A stretch of 64,000 nt of DNA from Mustela lutreola (lineage: Eukaryota; Chordata; Mammalia; Carnivora; Mustelidae). A model generated the notes under the pieces. The model was not told the DNA's origin and did not search any database. It saw nothing but the letters and a program-made list of their open reading frames with translations. The position numbers were made by a program, and so were the translations under genes. Every line of letters begins with the position of its first letter. Positions within the stretch are counted from its first letter, which is position 1. Of the stretch, positions 10,421 to 39,400 are shown in pieces. Where the stretch lies: contig NC_081291.1 in NCBI RefSeq assembly GCF_030435805.1, positions 13,787,001 to 13,851,000 of the forward strand. Direction: 5' to 3'.

Positions 10421-11039
10421 TGAAAGTAGCCTGGGGACATATCCTTTTGGTATACACTGTTCAGCTCACTACACACTTAACTGAGCCCTCCCTGCACACA
10501 GGGGAGTGGCAGCCTCTGTGTCCCGCTGTGCTGCAGGCCTTGTCAGAGCCTTGAATGTTGAATGGGCCGAGACTCCTCAGTCTGTGATGTATCAGGGCTG
10601 CAGCATTTTCCCAGAGCTTGACTGTGCATACAGACCACCCATCAGCCTTGTGGGGGAGGCTGGTGGGTGCATGGGAGCCCTCAGCCATGTGGAGCTTTGT
10701 CAGGTTTGGCAGCTGGGCCCATCCCACAGAGGCACCTGATCAGGCCGTGGGGGTTGAAACCCTGAAGCCAAAACCACAGAAAGTGAAGTTTCCTTCAACA
10801 TCTTGTCTGGGTTGGTCACTCAGATGTGTGAGTGAGGAAGTGGGACAGGGCCCGGGGCGAAAACATGAAGAAAAGCAGAGAAAGCAGCCCAGCCGTGGGC
10901 TTGGGCAACAGCAGGTGGCCGTGCCCCCAGTGTTTCAGGCAGTAGCCAGGATGGGGGGGGGTGCCAAGAAGCAGAGGGATGTGATGAGAGGCGTGGGGTC
11001 CCCACATGGAGGTCCTTTGGGGTGCGTCACCTCTCCACT

Positions 11040-11240
11040 CCTCTCCCTGTAGCCGCAGCTCACTCACCTTCCCACCTTGTGTTCTACTGGAACCTGCCAC
11101 ACACATTCCCACCTCAGGGCCTTTGTCTGTGCTCTGCCCACTACCCAGTATTCTTTTCTCCAGCTTTGTGTACAGTGTGGGCGCTCACTTGCTTGAGGTC
11201 ACCGTGCAACATCTCCCCGATCCTGCTCCACCACTAGTAC
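11040..11240 (+). repeat. L2-like relic
   Basis: CTCAGGGCCTTTGTCTGTGC and CTGCCCACTA-type text, matching the L2 3'-end wording. Short and old. Confidence 0.5.
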
Positions 11241-12056
11241 TTTCTACCTCTTCCAGCTCCATCTTTCATCCTTACTTTGTCGTTATCTGACACTTTCGTT
11301 GGTATGCCAACTGACGGTTCATGGGGGCTGGAGCCATGGTCTGTGTTGCCCACTTCTGCATCCCTGGCACAAAGTTCAAGGATGACACTTGGGCTGGCAA
11401 GGAGTGATGTTTGTTGAGAGGAGAAATGAATCCTGGGCATGGGTGAGGATTACAGTGTTTCTGGTGGTTTAAGCAAAATGGAGGGTTAGCTCTCTCTCTG
11501 GAGGGAGGCCACCCGGGGTTGGAGCAATGTCATGTACTCTTCAGGGACCCCTTGCTCCTAAATCATAATTGTGCCACTGTCACTATGTGGGGTTCACCTC
11601 GTGGTCCAAGGTGGACTGCATATGCTCCAGCCATCACATCTACCTTCCAGCCACTGGAACTCAACACTCCCCTCATTTGAAAGCCTGTGAGATTCCCATT
11701 TGATCCTATTTTCAGCCTGGAGCACAGATTCTGCTCCTGCTCACCCTCCCTTCACCAGGGCTGCTCTCTGCCAGGTGCTGGAAAAACAGGTGAAGGGGTA
11801 GGGAGGTCCAACTAGCCTGAGCCAGTCCGGTGCTGTGTGCATTGGTGGAGGACAGGCTGACAAGACAGGAACGCAAGGGACGCATTGCACCAGTTCACGG
11901 TACACCAACAGCCGCCCGCCCTCTTCCCTGGTCCCAGCACAGTTCCCAGGAACTGGGCGTGTCTGTTCAGCTCTGCCTCCCCAGTCTGGGGTTGCTGGGG
12001 ACTGTTGGGTCAGTGCTGAGTCCTCTCAGAACCCAGCATCACCCACTGGGGGGAGT

Positions 12057-12102
12057 CCTTGTCCCTGTCCCTTGTCCCTTGTCCCCTTGTCCCTGTCCCT
12101 GC
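12057..12102 (+). repeat. CCCTGT/CCCTT low-complexity tandem run
   Basis: Repeated GTCCCTGTCCCTTGTCCC units of 6 and 7 bases. Confidence 0.9.
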
Positions 12103-12522
12103 CCACCCTCCTTCCCTGCCTCACACACCTGACAACTGCTGTTTGTCCTTCTTGGTGTGGGCCCTGCATCCCTCCTCCAATGCTAGGATTCTAGGCTTCC
12201 ATACCCCCAACCCACCCCTGGGGCTGCCCCAGCAGCCCCTGCAGAAACCAGCAGTTCTGAAGGCCTTGGCCCCAGGGGAACCAGGAGGACGCAGGTGCAG
12301 GGTGGGGCGGGGCAGGGGTAGAGCGGGGATTCCCTCCCACCCCCGACACATTTCACACAGTGGCCATGCTCTGGCTTCCCAGGGAGTTGGTCTCAGCGGC
12401 ATCCAAGCCCCTCACTGGTTGCCCTGCTCCCGGGGTACCCCTGAACCCAGAAACCTGGGGGTTGTGGGAGGGGAGGGAGTGTCTGCTTTGCTCCTGAGGG
12501 AGACCCTAGAAACGGCAGCAGG

Positions 12523-28396
<15,874 letters not shown>

Positions 28397-29850
28397 CTTT
28401 ACCCTCCAACTCAAACTTCTGAGATAGATTAGTGTTTCATAGCCCTTGTACAGCTGGGTGGGATTTTTTTGTTTTTGTTTTAATTTTTAACCCAGAATGT
28501 GATGCTAATTCTGCAAAATTGGAACAACAAGAACTTGTCATCCTGCCCTCTTTGAGAAGATCACTATTTGTGGGGCACCTGGGTGGCTCAATGGGTTAAG
28601 CCTCTGCCTTCAGCTCAGGTCATGATCTAAGTAAGGGTCCTGGGATCAGCCCCAAATCAGGCTCTCTGCTCAGCAGGGAGCCTGCTTTCCCCACCCATGC
28701 CTGCCTCTCTGTCTACTTGTGATCTCTGTCAAATAAATAAATAAAATCTGTAACCAACCAACCAACCAAACAAATCACTATTTGCTTTTGGTTTAAAAAC
28801 TTTCAGTCTTTTCTCAGTTGATCAGGGTATGGGACGTGTCTTGTCACTCTGTTTTTCTCACTTAATATGACTGATCTTTCCTTGTCAGGCCTATAGAGTG
28901 TAAAATTGTTTTTTGCCATTTTGTTATAGAAAGTTTCAAATACACCCCAAAAGCACACCCCTGTGTGCCCCCACTCGGATTCAGCAGTGACCAAGTGTGG
29001 CCAGATCTCTTCCCTCTACTCCCATCCCTCACCCCCTTAGTCAGTTAGGTAACCAGGACATTTTAGGGTACGTTTCCAAAATATTCAGCTAAAAACTGAA
29101 CTTGAACAAATGACCGTTGTAGAAAAACAAACAAACAAACAAACAAACTGGAGAACAGAAACAAAGGAGAGATGAAATTCGAAGAGAGAGATGGACAAGG
29201 ACATGGGGAGGAGGAAGGGCAAGTATCACGTGACTCCGCTAGCCATGCTGGGAGATTTGAGGCATTTGGGTCAAGCCCACCTCCCTGTCTTACTTCCTTC
29301 AGTTCAGGCCCTACTGTCCCTTTGAGCACAAGGTCGCAGTACCCTGAATTTTACGTAACAGTACTGAATCTCTCCCCTCACCGTCATATTAACAAATGTA
29401 TACCTTAGCATCCTTCTTAAAACTTAGTTTTTAAGAACGACCCAAAACCAATCCATTAGAAAGTACATTGGAGCATTGGGAAACAATCCCTTAGCAGCAT
29501 TTCTATGGAAATTCCCGCCCCACCTGCGGAGCACGTGCTCAGCGCTTACAAGTATCATCTGGCTCCATCTGACGCCAACCCTGCGGTGTCGGTAAGGTGT
29601 CTATTTTACAAATAGACAAATTGAGGCTCTCACTGGGAGTCCACAGTGGGGGCTGAATTTGAAGCCAGGTCTGGGGACTCTAGAAACCGCAGGCTTAATA
29701 CCCAACAGCCCTTTGAAACCAGGTCCTAACTAGCCAGGTCCGCCTGGTGGCAGAGACTGGATCCTACACAAATGGAAGTGGCACGGCGTATCAGGGGAAG
29801 GTCCAGGCGGGGGCGGGTGTAGGGAGGAACCGGGCGTTGTGAGCTCTGAC
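28397..29850. other. NIBAN3-COLGALT1 spacer
   Basis: It contains the NIBAN3 3' UTR (extent unknown; no clear poly(A) signal outside the SINE), a CanSINE (28571-28773) and mostly unique sequence from 28800 to 29850. A (CAAA)n-like run lies near 29127-29148. Confidence 0.6.
28571..28773 (+). mobile_element. CanSINE with ACCA-rich tail
   Basis: Forward copy flanked by ATCACTATTTG at 28560-28570 and 28774-28784. Its tail has grown an ACCA repeat. Confidence 0.95.
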
Positions 29851-30154
29851 ACCTTTATGGCACTGAGTCACGTGAAACCGGAACGCTAGGAGCACTCTGT
29901 GCCTTTAAGGCGGGAGCAGGGGGCGGGGCGTCGGGGCGGGACTGACGTGACTCCCGGTGGGAGTCGCGTACGCAGCACTTTGAGCCTTTAAGGCCCTCGG
30001 GAGGACGGGTCCGGGAAGCCGGCCCAGAAGGCTGATTCACTCCAGGCACTCTCGTCCCCTTTAAGGCGCGCGGCAGGGCGGGGCCCGGTGGCTGGCTCAG
30101 GGCGCGGTCCGCGTCCGCCGGCAGAAAAGCGGCTTAAAGGCGACGCGTGGAGCG
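29851..30154 (+). promoter_or_regulatory. COLGALT1: COLGALT1 CpG-island promoter with repeated CCTTTAAGG boxes
   Basis: GC- and CpG-rich promoter with several GGGCGGGG (Sp1-type) sites. A nine-base box occurs five times: CCTTTATGG at 29852, CCTTTAAGG at 29902, 29985 and 30058, and its reverse form GCTTAAAGG at 30132. Spacings are 50, 83, 73 and 74 bp. The flanks are also alike (GCACTCTGTG, GCACTTTGAG, GCACTCTCGT before the box; CAGGGGGCGGGGC or CAGGGCGGGGC after it), which suggests an imperfect tandem duplication. Confidence 0.7.
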
Positions 30155-30417
30155 ATGGCGGCGGCCCCACGCGCGTGCAGGCGGCGCTGGCGGCTGCGCC
30201 CGGTGCTGCTGCTGCTGCTACTGCTGGCGCTGCCGCCCCCGGGCGGCCCACCGGGCGCCGCCGCCTACTTCCCGGAGGAACGCTGGAGCCCCGAGTCGCC
30301 GCTGCAGGCGCCCCGAGTCCTCATCGCTCTGGTGGCGCGCAACGCGGCCCACGCGCTGCCCGCCACGCTGGGCGCACTTGAGCGGCTGCGGCACCCGCGG
30401 GAGCGCACGGCGCTGTG
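30155..30417 (+). CDS. COLGALT1: COLGALT1 exon 1 (signal peptide)
   Basis: [12 protein letters not shown], a run of leucines, then [18 protein letters not shown]. The donor is GTGAGC. Other frames here are long because of GC content only. Confidence 0.96.
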
Positions 30418-33400
30418 GTGAGCGCGGCACCCGCCTTCCCCGCGCCCGGCCTGCCTCCCCCATCCAGCCGGCTCCACCCCGCGCGTTGACTGCTGCCCTG
30501 GCACCGGGCGAGGCGGGCGGGACCCACGCGTGGCCCCTGCTTGTTTCCCTCTTCGGGCCGGCCAGACCCGCTGGCCCTCCGCTTGCTGTCCCTCCCTCCC
30601 GGTCTCTGCTCCGCCGCTGTGGTACTGACGGACCGTGCTCTGGCCTCTGGTCCAGCGGTTGGGGCAGATTCCGAACCACTGTTGCCCAGGCCAGGGCTGC
30701 GCTGCTCTGCCTGGGACGAACCCTCAAACCGCCTTCAGGGCACTCACAGCTCCAATTAGGGGAGCCTGGAGCCCCCACGGCCCACACTGCATTTCCACTA
30801 ACAGGAAGTCTTTTCAGTTTCTGGGGCATTGAATCCTGAATCCAGCCAGAGTCGATCCCCTGCCCTCTAACCAGCGTGGGTGGGTGGGTGCGTGGGTTAT
30901 GGGACCAGGTGGCCAAGGGTGGGGGAGTGGGCAGAGCTATATCGCAACTCGTGATTTCCTGCCTCCTGCTTCGGTTTCCTCCTCTGGAAAAAAATGGGGG
31001 CATTAATATAACTCTGGTTGCCTTCCTCTCGGAAAATTAACCAGTTAATGCACTCAAGGCCTTGAGCCTGGGATCTCTAGCTTGGTGCTCGGTGACCAGA
31101 ACTGTGGTTATGGTTATGTTGTCCTTACTAGTCATGGCTGCTCATGTTGGCAAGTTAATAAGAACTTATTGTGGACTCCTAAATGCCCCTTACTCCTCCA
31201 TCCCAGATTCGCCAGCCTGGATAATGCAATCACACAGTTGGTGCTTAAGAAAGGTTTGTTGAATTAACCAGTAAGCACAGGCCACTCTAAGGTGCTGTTG
31301 TTGATAGGAGACAGTCCAGCATGGTGGGGTGGCGGTAGATGATACAGAATTTTTTAAATTAAATCACCATATTTAGTCCTTAACGTGGTTATGAGATCCT
31401 GGGTGCTCAGTGTCTGCTGTTTTTTTCCCAAAAAGCTTGTTTAATCCCCTCTGCAGCCCAGTGCAGTGGGTCCTGCCCTTGTCTCTGTTTTAGATGAGGA
31501 AGCAGGCATGGAGGAGGGAAGCTTCTTGCTCAGGGCTGTATAAGCTGCTGGAAGGCAAGCTTCGGGGTGTGGAGCCCATGTTGCTTCACTGCTACCCGGG
31601 GCTGCCTCAGTCTCCCCAGCCTCACGCTGACTGCCCTGCTCTGCTTTGCAGGGTGGCCACAGACCACAACTCAGATAACACATCGGCTGTGCTGCGGGAA
31701 TGGCTGGTGGCCGTGAAGAGTCTGTACCACTCTGTGGAGTGGCGACCAGCGGAGGAACCCAGGTGAGCTCCAGGTTCTGCCCTGACCCCCCTCCCCAAGT
31801 CAACTGGGCTGTGCCCCTATTCACACACCTTCCATGACTCCCCATTGTCCTGTGACAGAACCCCATTCCTTCCTCCTCTGCCTCTCTGGCCCAACTCTGC
31901 AGCTGTACGGGCTGGCCTTGACTGCTCTGACCCGCCCTCAGCTTCAGTGGGCCATAATCCTCCAGGTGGACCTTTGTCCCCACAGGTCTCTCCACCTAGA
32001 GTTCCCTCACTCCCTTGTCCTCCTGGTGGACACCTACTGCTTTGTTCCCAGTCTCATTTTATGCATAGTTTCCTCATGAACCCCTGGGCAGTGCAGACCA
32101 CTTGTTCCATTCAGCCTTTCCGGGTTTATTTCTTTACGTGTCTGCCTACACATTCCCTCCTCCAGGAAGCCCTCTCTGACCACTGCCCTCTGTGTTGCCA
32201 TAGCGCTCCATCCTTTGCACATCACAACCGTCTCTATCTGCAGGTCCTACCCGGATGAGGAGGGCCCCAAACACTGGTCTGACTCACGCTACGAGCACAT
32301 CATGAAGTTGCGCCAGGCAGCCTTGAAATCTGCCCGGGACATGTGGGCTGATTACATCCTGGTGAGTCTCTCAGCCAGCTACTCTGAGATCATGCGGGAC
32401 ATCTGGGTGGCCACCGAGGGAAGGGGGATCAGTGGGATGTGGAGATCATCCTTAAGCCCGTTTACAGAAGGAAACAGGCTCTGAGAGGGGGGAATGAGTT
32501 GTCCGATGTGATACAGTTGGTTAGCGGAGGAGCTGGGATTCGATCCCTGGCCACCGGGGTTCTTAACATCAGGTGGTGTCCCCGACTGTCCCCTGGGGTT
32601 GCACCCTGGGGTTGTCTCCACTTTATCGCCACCTCTTCGCACCCCACAGTGACATCCTCTGGGTGACAGCTGAGAAGCAGGAAGATGGGGTGGGGGTCTG
32701 GGGGCTGGTGGAGAGTCTAGGCTGCTGAGGCCTGACTTTCACTTCCTTCTCCTGGGCCAGCCATTGCCTCTGGAGGAAGGGACGGTTTAGGCTGGAACGC
32801 AGTAATGTGAAGGTACCTGCCCACAGGCCTGTGCGAGCTCCTTGAGTCCATCCCTTTGATCAGTCTGTGATCCCTTTCCCCGGTGTGAATGGGACTGGAT
32901 GGCACCCGGGCTGCTGCCAGGCCTAGCTCCCCTGATGCCCGCCCGACAGAGCCTGTGGTCGGTTTTCATTCAGGCGCCAGACCTCGAGCTGTGGTCTCTA
33001 CCTTCTTCCACCTGCCAGAGCCTGGGGATGCAGTGAGGATGCCCCGGGCTGAGCCCTGCCTTCCTAGTGTCCCAGGAAGGGGGGCCGTGGCCAGAAACCA
33101 AAACCGAGTGAAGAAGAACTGAGAGCAGTCCCTGCTGTGATTGTGGAAAGGCAGGGGCTGGTGGATCAGTGTCTGGGGCTGCTGTGACAAAGGACTCCCC
33201 GCCCTGATGAGGGCTGGGGGGTGGGGCGGGGGAGGGGGGGGACGGACTGCAAACAGCGGAAGTTCATTGTCTCCCAGTTCTGGAGGCCAGAAGTCTGAAG
33301 TTAAGGTGTCAGCCAGGCCCTGCCCCCTCGGCTGGCTCTAGGGGAGGGTCCTTCCTCACTTTTTCCAGCTCCTGGGGCTCCATGTGCTCCTGGGCTTGTG

Positions 33401-36400
33401 GCCTGGGGCTGTGTCCCTCTGTTGTCTGCCTCTATGGTCTCGTGGGCTTCTCTCTCTGTCCCTCCTCCTCGTACCAGGCCATCAGTCATTGACTTTAGCT
33501 CAATTCCTGTGTGACCCCGTCTTAACCTACATCCTAGTTACATCTGCAAAGACCTATTTCCAAATAAGAAAACAGTCGCAGGGTCCTGGGGGTCAGGACT
33601 TCAACCTTTTGGGGGGCCACCGTTCAATCCACAACAGATGGCACAGTCAGGGTGTAGTGACGAGTGAGCAGGGTTGGGGGTGCCTCTCTTAGGAGGGAAC
33701 CCTAGCTGTGACCTGAAGGAACAAAGAAGCCAGCCTCGGGAAACTGGGGCAGAGGGAGCAGAGTAGCGTGCAAGCTTGAGGCCTTCAGGGACGGTTGAGG
33801 CCCCTGTGGGGGTGATGGAGGTGGTCCTGTAGTGGTGGGAGGGGGCCAGACTATGCAGACCGAGGCAGAGATTTGGTTTTTACATTGTGGGTAATGGGGA
33901 GCCATGAGGGTATATAAGCAGGGGAGAGTTGTGTTCTGATTTATGATTTTCAGAAGCTCGTGGCTGCTGCTGTGGGGAGCAGGGCCTGTTGGGGCTAGAC
34001 GGGGAACAGCAGGAGGCCAGTGTGGAGCAGGGCTGTGAAAAAAGGCAAGTAGATTGAGGTTGCCTTCGTAGGCCAAGGGGACGAACCCTGCTCAGGGACT
34101 GGATGTGAGGGGGCCGGGAGGACCCCGTGTGCCTGGCCTGAGCTCTGCAGAGAGGAGGAAGAATGGAACAAGGTCTTCCTTGGAGCCCTATGGGTTGATG
34201 CCTTATCAGACCATTTTATAGATGGGAAAATGGAGGCTTAGAGATGGAGGGGACAACGTGCTTGTTGGTAGAGTCTCAGAACCAGTGAGGCGCAGTGGTG
34301 GGACCGGAACCTTCTGGAACTGTCTAGCACAAGGCCACCTTATTTGCTTCCCTGGGTTTTGCTCTCAGGGTTTGAGCCTGGTTGGTTTTCACTTTTATCC
34401 CTCTGCAAACTTGGGTGGAACTCTACATGTCGGTTCAAAACTCAAAGCAGCTTTTGACACACTAGTATCTTTTGGTAACTAGGGACTTTGGAAATCCATA
34501 TTGGGGTGTGAAATCATTTGTCCAGTGTTTTAAAATTGTTATGAAAAGGACCTCTTTTTTCTTTTTTTAAAGACCTCTTTTTAAAAGAAAAAGCAAAAAA
34601 AAATGTTTAAAAAGGACCACTTTTTTTTCTCTTTTTGTAAATGCTCCGGGTGTTACTTATAAGAAAATATACAAGAAAAAATAAGAAACCTAGGGAATTA
34701 AAAAACAAGCAAACCTTGTAATCTTACCTCCCAGAGACACTCCCTTTCTGGCTGGTTTCCGTGTTTTCTAATTGACGTGCAATTCACATAACATAAAATT
34801 AACTGTTTCAAAGGGAACAACTCAGCGGCATTTAGTACATTCATTATGTCGTGCAACCACAACCTCTCTCTAGTTCCAGAACGTTTCCGTCACCCCAGAA
34901 GGATGCCCTGTCCCCAGGAGCAGTCTCTCACTCTCCCCCGCCCCTCCCCCAGGCTCTGGCAGCCACCAGTGTGCTTTCCGTGTCTGTAGATGTGCTTGTT
35001 CTGGATGTTTCTTATAAATGAATCATACGCTCTGTGGCCTTCTGTGTCGGGCTTCTTTCACTCAGCACAATGTTCTCAAGGTTCATCTGTTGTGGCGTGT
35101 GTCCATGCTGTGTTCCTTGTTATGGCTGAATGATGTTCCATTGTATGGACAGACTATGTTCTGTTCATCCATTCTCCCGTTGACGGACACGTGGGTCATT
35201 TCCACTGTCTGGCTCTCATGGCCGGTGCTTCTGTGAACGTGGGTGTGCAGGTGCCTGTTTCTAGCTGTCTCGGTGCATACCTAGGAGTGGACTCACTGAG
35301 TCATTAGGTAGTTCTCTGTGTAACTCTTGGAGGAACCGCCAGACCCTTCTGGCTGTTTTTATTGTGTATATATTCAAAGGTCACACATACAAATGTTGGC
35401 AGGGGCCAGGCAGGGAACAGCCCCGTGGCTTGCCCCAAGGGGCAGCCGCCTTCCATCTCCAGCTGGGGGTTGCCATGTGGGAGTGCCACTCTGGAATTGC
35501 CAGGGAAGGCTGGGACTCTAGTTCTTGCTGTTGCGTGTGGCAAGTGATTTATAGGTTTTAAAAATCCTGTGTGGGTGGGTGCCTGTGTGGCTCAGTGGGT
35601 TAAAGCCTCTGCCTTTGGCTCAGGTCATGATCCCAGGGTCCTGGGATCGAGCCCCGCATCGGGCTCTCTGCTCATCAGGGAGCTTCCTTCTCTCTCTCTA
35701 CCTGCCTCTCTGCCTACTTGTAATCTCTGTCTGTCAAATAAATAAATAAAATCTTAAAAAAAAAAAAAATCCTGTGTGGGGGACAGAAAGAAAGCCTATC
35801 TGTGGACCAGAGGCATTTAAAAACAAATCAATCAGGGGCACCTGGGTGGCTCAGTGGGTTGAGCCTCTGCCTTCGGCTCAGGTCATGGTCCCAGGGCCCT
35901 GGGATCGAGCCCCACATCGGGCTCTCTGCACAGTGGGGAGCCTGCTTCCTCCTCTCTCTCTCTTTGCCTACCTGTGATCTCTATCTGTCAAACAAATAAA
36001 TAAATAAATCTTTTAAACAAACAACAACAACAAGAAAAACAAATCAATCAGTCCTAAGAGTTCTGTGATGCGTGGTGGCCTGGTGTCTTCATGTTCCCGT
36101 GGACAGGGACACCCTCGCCTGATCCTACTCCGTGGTGCAATTCCTAGCTGTCTGGGCTCACTCTGCAGTGGGATGGGGCCGGAACTTCTCTAGCCGGTTC
36201 GCCATGGCTAGACTCCTGCGTCGTTCCCCAGTTAGTGTGGTCAGCAGCACTGCAGTGAGCCTCCGGGTGGGGCTTCTTTGGGGAGTGTTGGTGACACATG
36301 GTTTTGGGGGGAACAGCAGGCACCTGCGCCCCGATGGTGACCCTTTTCCTGGGTTGGTGGATTTCATCCCATGCTGCACCAAGCAAGTTACCATCTTTTT

Positions 36401-39400
36401 TTTTTTTTTTTTTTTTTAAGATTTTATTTATTTATTTGACAGACAGAGATCACAAATAGGCAAAGTCAGGCAGAGAGAGAGGAGGAAGCAGGCTCCCTAC
36501 TGCGCAGAGGGCCCAAAGCAGGGCTCAATCCCAGGACCCTGAGACCATGACCTGAGCTGAAGGCAGAGGCTTTAGCCCACTGAGCCACCCAGGCACCCCT
36601 AAGTTACCATTTTTTTATCCCGACATGTAAGGTGTTACAGGAAAACTAAGGGCTTCCGTAAAGACCGGATTTGTATACACTCTGTCAGCCCGTAATTCAC
36701 ATTGGACAGGAGTGCGCTCCTCCCTGCCAGTCCCCGCGGAGCTGGCCTCTGCTCCTACCGTCCTACTCATGGACAGGGGCTGCCTTTTTGAGAAGTTCCC
36801 ATAAATGTTGCCACGTGTCCTTGCTGTCGAGTTGGATGTGTTCCCCTCCCCCCCACCCCCAGCGCCACGTCTGGACCCCATTTGTGTTGCTTTGTGCGTT
36901 GTGGTCTGTCTCTTCTCTTGCTACAGAGTGTATTTCGTTATATGAGCATTACTGGGCTTGTTACCAGGGGCAGAGCCCGTGGTGGAGGAACGGGCTGGCT
37001 TCCAGGGCCCCATCTGCTACTCTAGGATCCCAACTCTAGGATCCCCAGACTGCCACCCCCTCCCCTCCAGGACGCTGGCCGCTGCCACCGCTGTTCAGAG
37101 CCGTGGGCCAGCCTGGGTCAGTCCCATGGGCCCTGCTGATTCTCTGCTGGGTGTTTTGCAGTTTGTGGACGCAGACAACCTGATCCTCAATCCGAACACA
37201 CTAAGCCTCCTCATTGCTGAGAATAAGACGGTGGTGGCCCCCATGCTGGATTCGCGGGCTGCATACTCCAACTTCTGGTGCGGGATGACCTCCCAGGTGA
37301 GGGGGCTGCTGGGGGAGGGTGGGGGCCAGGAATGGTGGGCGCAAGCGATTGGGAACTGTGGCTGGAGCCTAACTTCCCATACCACCTCATGGTAGGCCCT
37401 TTACAACACCATTGTGGTAATCCTTAACTAGCTCCTTGATGGAAGGTCTATGATTGTGCCCTCTCCTCCCCATTCCCTTCCCAGTCACTGAGGCAGAGAC
37501 AGAAACGCAGGGAGAGAGGACTTGACTTGCCTGAGATCACACAGCTAGGAAGCCATGGTGCCAGGTAGGACTTCAGGCACAGCTTGATCCAGGTGTTCAA
37601 ACAACTTTCCCATCTTCCTCCATCTTTTGGGTGGCTTCATTGTCAGACTCCTGGAGCACAATCCTAGCACCATCCAGCCAAAGTCCACTTTGGGCCTTGT
37701 CCAGTCTCCTCCTACACCTGAGCCAATTTCCGAAGCCAGGAAAATGCCAGGTTCTGATTGACTGATCCTGGGCCTGTAGTCCCACCCCAGCGTTGAGGCT
37801 GGGATTGCAGGCAACACCAGGAGGAGTGAAAGGGTAGGTGCTGGAGTGGGGGGCATGCCAGAGCCAGGACCTCCTGTCTCCTCCTGTCTTTTTAATTGAT
37901 GTGTGATTCACATAATAGGAAACTCACCCTCTTAAAGTGAACATTTCAGTAGTTTCTATTTTAAAAAAATATGTCATGGAAATCTAAATATTACACTCTA
38001 ACAATTCCAGTTTGTAAAGGTATGATGAAGAGAGAACAACTTCAGATCGTTAAAACTTGTTTTTAAAAAGATTTTGCCCCGTGTTTCTTGAAGTCCTACT
38101 TCTGATGTTCAGTCCTGTGTAAATCAAGGAATCGCAAATATCTGGTCCCTTTTTCAGCTTCCTCATTTCCTCCAAGTGCTGCCTTTCTGATCTGAAGTGT
38201 TGAGCTAGGTCTGCAGGTGGACACACAGCTGCGGCCCTTCCCTCCTTGGCCCCTACCCTACTGCCTGTGGCTCTGGGTGTGGGGGACAAGCCCTGACCAC
38301 CCCCGGAGTTCTGGACTCGGGGAAAGCCCACCACAGCCAGAGGCTGGCATCTGGGTCCTGCTCTCTAAGTGTTCCATGCCTCCCCTTGTCCCAGGCCTCC
38401 AGCCTTACCTCTAGGATCCCCCCATAGAGCTGCACCCTCCCCCCCACAGGGCTACTACAAACGTACCCCCGCCTACATCCCCATTCGCAAGCGGGACCGC
38501 CGGGGCTGCTTTGCTGTTCCCATGGTGCACTCCACCTTCCTCATTGACCTGCGGAAGGCAGCGTCCAGGAACTTGGCGTTCTACCCTCCTCACCCTGACT
38601 ACACCTGGTCCTTTGACGACATCATCGTTTTTGCCTTCTCCTGCAAGCAAGCAGGTGAGCCCACAGAAGGTTCCCAGAAACTAGAACTGCAGGGTACAGT
38701 GATTGTTTCAGGTGTGGCTGCATCCAGGTGTTCAGGTGATGCCCCCAGTACTCCCTTTCTTCCAGCCCCCGCTTCGCCCGGTCACTTCGCTTCTCTTATC
38801 TTTAAGATCTCTTTATTGGAGGTTATTTTCACCTTAATAGTCTCCTGTGTTCTCCCAGTTTTCTGTAGTTGAGCATAATTATTCGCTAATTATACAGTTA
38901 GGGAGGAAACATTTTAAAAAAAAGAACACAGCCATAGCTGGCCTCTCATTTTTTTTTAAACCGTGGTTCTGCGAACAATGGCCCATGGCCCAAATCTGGC
39001 CCACCATCTGTTTTCCTGTAGCCATAAGCCAAGTATGTCTTGGGTTCCTGGACCTAATTCTATCTTGAGAGTGTGTGTTGGTGGGGGCGACTTCCCCACA
39101 CCAACAAGCCATTGTCTCTGTAAGACAAGCAGGGTATCCTCCAATTCAACTCACTTCTGACAGTCTTTCCAGGGATAGTGTCAGATCGCACAGGTTGGGG
39201 GGTGCTCAGTCGGACAACACTGTCCGCCACCCCAACTTCAGATGCTGGCCATAAACCCACATGCTTCTGAGGAACTGGCCATAAACCTGAGGCTCCCAAG
39301 ACACTCTCCTTGAGGTCTGTTACTTTGTAAGAGCAGCTCACAGAATTCAGGAACCCCATTTACTCGCCAGATGCCTCAGTTTAGTCTAAAAGGCTCTAAC

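Larger units (their letters stand above)
9281..12522. other. PGLS-NIBAN3 intergenic region
   Basis: It holds an MLT1-type LTR relic (9390-9775), a GT microsatellite (9781-9811), an L1 relic (9815-10420), an L2-like relic (about 11040-11240) and a CCCTGT/CCCTT low-complexity run (12057-12102). The 250 bp before the NIBAN3 start are G/C-rich but not a clear CpG island, and I see no TATA box there. No gene is supported. Confidence 0.65.
32362..37161 (+). other. COLGALT1: COLGALT1 intron 3
   Basis: A 4.8-kb intron with an MLT1-type LTR relic (33170-33640), an unassigned ancient repeat (33690-34080), an L1 relic (34745-35345), two forward CanSINEs (35577-35768 and 35835-36033) and a reverse CanSINE (36397-36599). 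The rest looks unique. Confidence 0.7.

Noticed and set aside
12057-12102. CCCTGT tandem run as a possible CRISPR-like or coding repeat
   Set aside because: The units are only 6-7 bases with no spacers; low-complexity DNA.
30218-31003. 261-codon antisense open frame over COLGALT1 exon 1
   Set aside because: It lies in a CpG island, where long stop-free frames are common, and is Arg/Pro/Ala-rich with no domain; a shadow of GC content.
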